Assembly (NCBI GenBank): GCA_023144115.1
Contig: JAGLGH010000270.1
Location: 1 to 7,388 of the forward strand
DNA from: Nanobdellota archaeon
GTDB taxonomy: Archaea; Nanobdellota; Nanobdellia; Woesearchaeales; JAGLGH01
Direction of reading: 5' to 3'
DNA: 7,388 nt
A program made the translations under genes and the position numbers. Position 1 is the first letter of the stretch, and the number at the start of each line of letters is the position of its first letter. Under the pieces are notes generated by a model that searched no databases, had not been told where the DNA came from, and saw only the letters and a program-made list of their open reading frames with translations. This document shows, piece after piece, positions 5,198 to 7,388 of this stretch.

Positions 5198-5947
5198 TTA
5201 CCTTTTTGCAGTTTTCCACATATGTTTAAAATATTTTCTGAAGCTTTTAGAAACTTCTTGGCTTTCAACCATAATTGCCATAGGATTTTCTTTTATTAAA
5301 ATAAAAATAATTATTTTATTGCTGTATATCTCTGTGCTAGTAGGCATTTCAAAATCTTTCTGCAGAAATCTAAATTCTGTGTGTGGCAATTTTTTCCTTT
5401 TATGGTATAGAGATTTATACTTTTCATTGAGTAAATGTTTATGAATTATTCCTTTCTTTGCTCTTTCTAATTGTCTTTTATTAAAATAATTCTCCCAATT
5501 TTCAGGTTGTTCGGTTAATCCCATACTTAACCATTCTTCTCCTTTCTTTAGAGAATTAATAATATCTTCATTTGCAGTCTTTAATCCTTCAAATCCAGTA
5601 AATACTTTCACCTCGCTTTTTGATGAAGAATTCTGTTTCAATAATAATTCTGGAATTATTTTCTGAATCGTTGTTTTCTCTTCTTCAATTTGCTTTTCTT
5701 TTTCATTTAGATAATCTAAAATCTTGTTTGGAGATGATGCTTCAAAATATTTAACTCCATTTTTTATTACAAAATTGACTAATCCTTTTTGGATTAATCT
5801 ATCTAAAACCTCATAAGTTTTTGATCCAGATATTTTTGATTTTTTTATTATGTTCCCTATTGAAGATGATCCTATCTCCAAGAGTGCTAAATATATCTTA
5901 ATCTCTCCATCAGTCAATCCAATTGATTTTAATGATTGTTCAATCAT
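5198..5947 (-). CDS. TrmB-family transcriptional regulator
   Basis: The 249-residue product begins with the TrmB winged-helix domain. The first helix is L-T-D-G-E-I-K-I-Y-L-A-L-L-E-I-G (11-26). The helix-turn-helix spans about 28-57 (S-S-I-G-N-I-I-K-K-S, then the recognition helix S-G-S-K-T-Y-E-V-L-D-R-L, then K-G-L-V), and the wing follows (V-K-Y-F-E-A, 65-70). A glutamate/lysine-rich helix (81-103) probably forms the dimerising coiled coil. The C-terminal half (about 112-249) matches the 'V-x-V-F-x-G-x-E-G-L' opening of the second domain of short TrmB proteins. It lacks the long maltodextrin-binding module of classical TrmB, so a sugar ligand should not be assumed. The ATG at 5947 lies about 24 bases from a TATA box, which indicates leaderless expression. 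It is divergent from the 6087-7129 pair, an arrangement typical of a local regulator and its target. Confidence 0.85.
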   Translation of the reverse strand: MIEQSLKSIGLTDGEIKIYLALLEIGSSSIGNIIKKSKISGSKTYEVLDRLIQKGLVNFVIKNGVKYFEASSPNKILDYLNEKEKQIEEEKTTIQKIIPELLLKQNSSSKSEVKVFTGFEGLKTANEDIINSLKKGEEWLSMGLTEQPENWENYFNKRQLERAKKGIIHKHLLNEKYKSLYHKRKKLPHTEFRFLQKDFEMPTSTEIYSNKIIIFILIKENPMAIMVESQEVSKSFRKYFKHMWKTAKR

Positions 5948-5967
5948 AATGTTGTAAATCTAAAGAG

Positions 5968-5975
5968 ATATTTAA
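5968..5975 (-). promoter_or_regulatory. TATA box of the TrmB-family gene
   Basis: TTAAATAT on the minus strand, centred about 24 bases before the ATG at 5947, so the transcript should be leaderless. It is back to back with the box at 6012-6019. Between them, TATCT (5983-5987) and AGATA (6004-6008) form a weak inverted pair that could be a regulator site. Confidence 0.5.
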
Positions 5976-6011
5976 TTCTTACTATCTTAACGTATGAAGG
6001 GGGAGATAATA

Positions 6012-6019
6012 CTTAAATA
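6012..6019 (+). promoter_or_regulatory. TATA box of the 6087-7129 gene pair
   Basis: CTTAAATA on the plus strand predicts transcription from about 6040, leaving a leader of roughly 45 bases. Unlike most genes here, this one has room for and carries a Shine-Dalgarno site. No hairpin or riboswitch is evident in the leader. Confidence 0.5.
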
Positions 6020-6071
6020 GGTCATAATAATCTCAATATTAAGAGGTGAAACAGACATCATATAGTTATTT

Positions 6072-6077
6072 AGGAGG
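6072..6077 (+). promoter_or_regulatory. Strong Shine-Dalgarno site (AGGAGG)
   Basis: AGGAGG lies nine bases before the ATG at 6087. It is the strongest ribosome-binding site in the window and fixes the start of the 151-residue gene. Confidence 0.75.
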
Positions 6078-6086
6078 AAGTTTGAA

Positions 6087-6542
6087 ATGAAAGAAGCTAA
6101 ACAAATCATGGAAAAAGGCACTATACCTGTGATAAGAGGATATTCTCTTGAAGGGGGGCCTGTATTGAAATTATTTAACTATAATTGGGATTTTGGCAAT
6201 ATTGAAAAACCTAATTATCTTATTACTGGATGTTATGATAGCTTTAACAATGATTCATCTTTTTTTCGAAAAGTTTCAGCCAATAATTTGCATCTTGTTA
6301 AGATAAGGTCACGTTCTTATGGCCAATATGGCTCTGGAACTTATGGGTCTGATGAAGATGTAATTTATTGTGAAGGGTCATTTGTAAATGTTTATTATGG
6401 CTCTGTGAACCCTGATTTTGAGATTCCAAAAGAAGATGCCAGTTGCAGCATTGAAATTTTTTCAGATAGTATTACAAAAATTGAAGGAACAAGGAGAGTT
6501 TTAGAAGAGATATGTGGAGATGAGCTAATTGAGGCAAAATAA
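6087..6542 (+). CDS. Hypothetical 151-residue protein, first gene of a coupled pair
   Basis: I do not recognise the family. The protein is soluble and mostly beta-strand in pattern: I-P-V-I-R-G-Y (13-19), P-V-L-K-L-F (25-30), N-Y-L-I-T-G-C-Y (43-50), L-H-L-V-K-I-R (68-74), D-V-I-Y-C-E-G-S-F-V-N-V-Y-Y (91-104). A possible helix (T-R-R-V-L-E-E-I, 135-142) is near the end. A glycine/serine/tyrosine loop, S-Y-G-Q-Y-G-S-G-T-Y-G-S (77-88), separates two strands. There is no membrane segment or signal peptide. Four cysteines (C49, C95, C120, C143) are scattered and do not form a metal-binding pattern. It is followed after two bases by the 194-residue gene and is divergent from the TrmB-family regulator, which may control it. 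Confidence 0.75.
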   Translation: MKEAKQIMEKGTIPVIRGYSLEGGPVLKLFNYNWDFGNIEKPNYLITGCYDSFNNDSSFFRKVSANNLHLVKIRSRSYGQYGSGTYGSDEDVIYCEGSFVNVYYGSVNPDFEIPKEDASCSIEIFSDSITKIEGTRRVLEEICGDELIEAK

Positions 6543-6544
6543 AA

Positions 6545-7129
6545 ATGGCGATACCAACAAGTGAATGGCAAACAATTGGAAGACCTGGGTGGTTTGGCGA
6601 AGATAGGGATAAAACCCTTGCTGAGTATGATCAACAATATGGACAAGGAAACTGGAGAATAAGACATAAGCTAGGACCAAAAACACTGGATTTTAATCAA
6701 GCTGTTCAATTATATGAATTATCTTATGAAGTGGATTTTAATCATCCTGATAGGAGATATATTTGGAATGATTTAATCAAAAGAGCAAAAGATGTTTGGA
6801 CTGAGCAATTGACAGATGTAAACTCGGGGATAGATTATTCAGTTCAATTAGCACCAGCAGCACATTACGAGGACATTGCAATTAGAAAAATTTTGGATAA
6901 ATATGGATTAGAATTTGGAGGAGAAGAATTAGTTAGAATTAGAGCAGATAGCGAAGATTTGGCAGGGAAGGTTTTAAGTTCAATACATATTCCTTTTATT
7001 TATCCAGATTACATTGAAAGTGCTCTTGATGATAAAATGCCTTGGTGGGATAGGCATAAGGGTTCTCTTGAATGTTTCTGGCATTTGAATAAAATCTTAC
7101 AGGTAAGGGTGAGGGGAGGAAAAACCTAA
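6545..7129 (+). CDS. Hypothetical 194-residue protein, second gene of a coupled pair
   Basis: I cannot name this family with confidence. The N-terminal block G-R-P-G-W-F-G-E-D-R-D (12-22) then Y-D-Q-Q-Y-G-Q-G-N-W-R-I (28-39) looks strongly conserved in character, with paired aromatics and glycines. Later blocks are V-N-S-G-I-D-Y (92-98), E-D-I-A-I-R-K-I-L (109-117), W-W (167-168), and the C-terminal S-L-E-C-F-W-H-L-N-K-I-L-Q-V (174-187). Seven tryptophans in 194 residues is unusually many. The protein is soluble, with no signal or membrane segment. The ATG is two bases after the stop of the 151-residue gene, with GAGG at 6531-6534 inside that gene, so the two are translationally coupled and probably act together. 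Polar residues among the conserved-looking blocks (H107, D110, D117-Y120 region) could form an active site, but no known catalytic motif is apparent. Confidence 0.75.
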   Translation: MAIPTSEWQTIGRPGWFGEDRDKTLAEYDQQYGQGNWRIRHKLGPKTLDFNQAVQLYELSYEVDFNHPDRRYIWNDLIKRAKDVWTEQLTDVNSGIDYSVQLAPAAHYEDIAIRKILDKYGLEFGGEELVRIRADSEDLAGKVLSSIHIPFIYPDYIESALDDKMPWWDRHKGSLECFWHLNKILQVRVRGGKT

Positions 7130-7137
7130 TTTAAATA
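7130..7137 (+). promoter_or_regulatory. TATA box for the UPF0182-type gene
   Basis: TTTAAATA begins directly after the stop of the 194-residue gene and lies about 43 bases before the ATG at 7177. A second candidate, CTTTAAAA (7144-7151), would give a leaderless transcript. Either way the membrane-protein gene probably has its own promoter. Confidence 0.4.
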
Positions 7138-7176
7138 CAATAACTTTAAAAGTAATGACCAATATTAATATTTTAT

Positions 7177-7388
7177 ATGAGTAAAAAATTGCTTGTGAGG
7201 ATTAGTCTTGCTGTATTGATAGTGTTATTCTTTTCAATTTCAGCTTTAATGGGATTATTCACAGATTATTTGTGGTTTGATGCCCTGGGGTTTTCACAAA
7301 TCTTCATGATAAGCCTTTTTGCTAAGATTAAATTATTTATAGTTTCTGGCTTGATATTCTTTTTATTCGCAGTTGCTAATCTTTGGAT
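7177..7388 (+). CDS. N-terminal part of a UPF0182-type membrane protein (partial)
   Basis: The first 70 codons are visible and the gene runs off the right edge. The sequence begins with a short basic leader (S-K-K-L-L-V-R), then a membrane helix (about 7-28). The motif D-Y-L-W-F-D-A-L-G-F (30-39) follows, and a second membrane helix (about 50-69) ends in A-N-L-W. The motif Y-L-W-F-x-x-L-G-F after the first helix is characteristic of the N terminus of UPF0182 (COG1615) proteins. Those are large, multi-pass membrane proteins of unknown function with a long extracytoplasmic region, found in bacteria and some archaea. The start is supported by the basic leader and by a promoter just upstream. Only about a tenth of a typical member is present, so the assignment rests on the first segment. 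Confidence 0.72.
   Translation, partial: MSKKLLVRISLAVLIVLFFSISALMGLFTDYLWFDALGFSQIFMISLFAKIKLFIVSGLIFFLFAVANLW

Noticed and set aside
6395..6667. Minus-strand frame across the junction of the two unknown genes
   Set aside because: Overlaps two well supported, coupled plus-strand genes and has no start signals.

Overview
The window is AT-rich and looks archaeal. Several genes are preceded by a TTTAAATA-type TATA box about 24-34 bases before the start codon, the spacing expected for leaderless or short-leader archaeal transcripts. It also carries a TrmB-family regulator, a one-domain ribbon-helix-helix (RHH) protein and small, tightly packed genes. A small-genome (DPANN-like) archaeon is my best guess, but it is inferred from style only, because no rRNA or other lineage marker is present.

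Left part (1-1250): the last 47 codons of an MscS-type channel, then a minus-strand gene of unknown function (228-806). Upstream of it is a coupled open frame (808-1077) with no usable start. Facing it on the plus strand is a scrap of a TrmB-like winged-helix domain (1093-1224). This stretch looks partly decayed.

Centre (1253-4263): a small alpha/beta serine hydrolase on the minus strand is divergent from a two-gene plus-strand operon. That operon is a 45-residue RHH DNA-binding protein (2111-2248), followed one base later by an ATP-grasp ligase (2250-3464). A GAGTAGTA/TACTACTC inverted repeat brackets the operon's BRE/TATA element and looks like an operator, so the pair may be a self-regulated ligase unit. 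A HhH-GPD DNA glycosylase of the endonuclease III-related type without an iron-sulfur cluster follows (3571-4263).

Right part (4282-7388): a complete MscS channel and a TrmB-family regulator lie on the minus strand, each with its own promoter. Divergent from TrmB is a coupled pair of unrecognised cytosolic proteins (6087-6542 and 6545-7129) with a strong Shine-Dalgarno site. The first 70 codons of a UPF0182-type membrane protein run off the right edge.

The best candidates for something undescribed are the RHH/ATP-grasp unit with its operator and the TrmB-divergent pair of unknown proteins. No CRISPR array, tRNA, rRNA, transposase or long repeat was seen.
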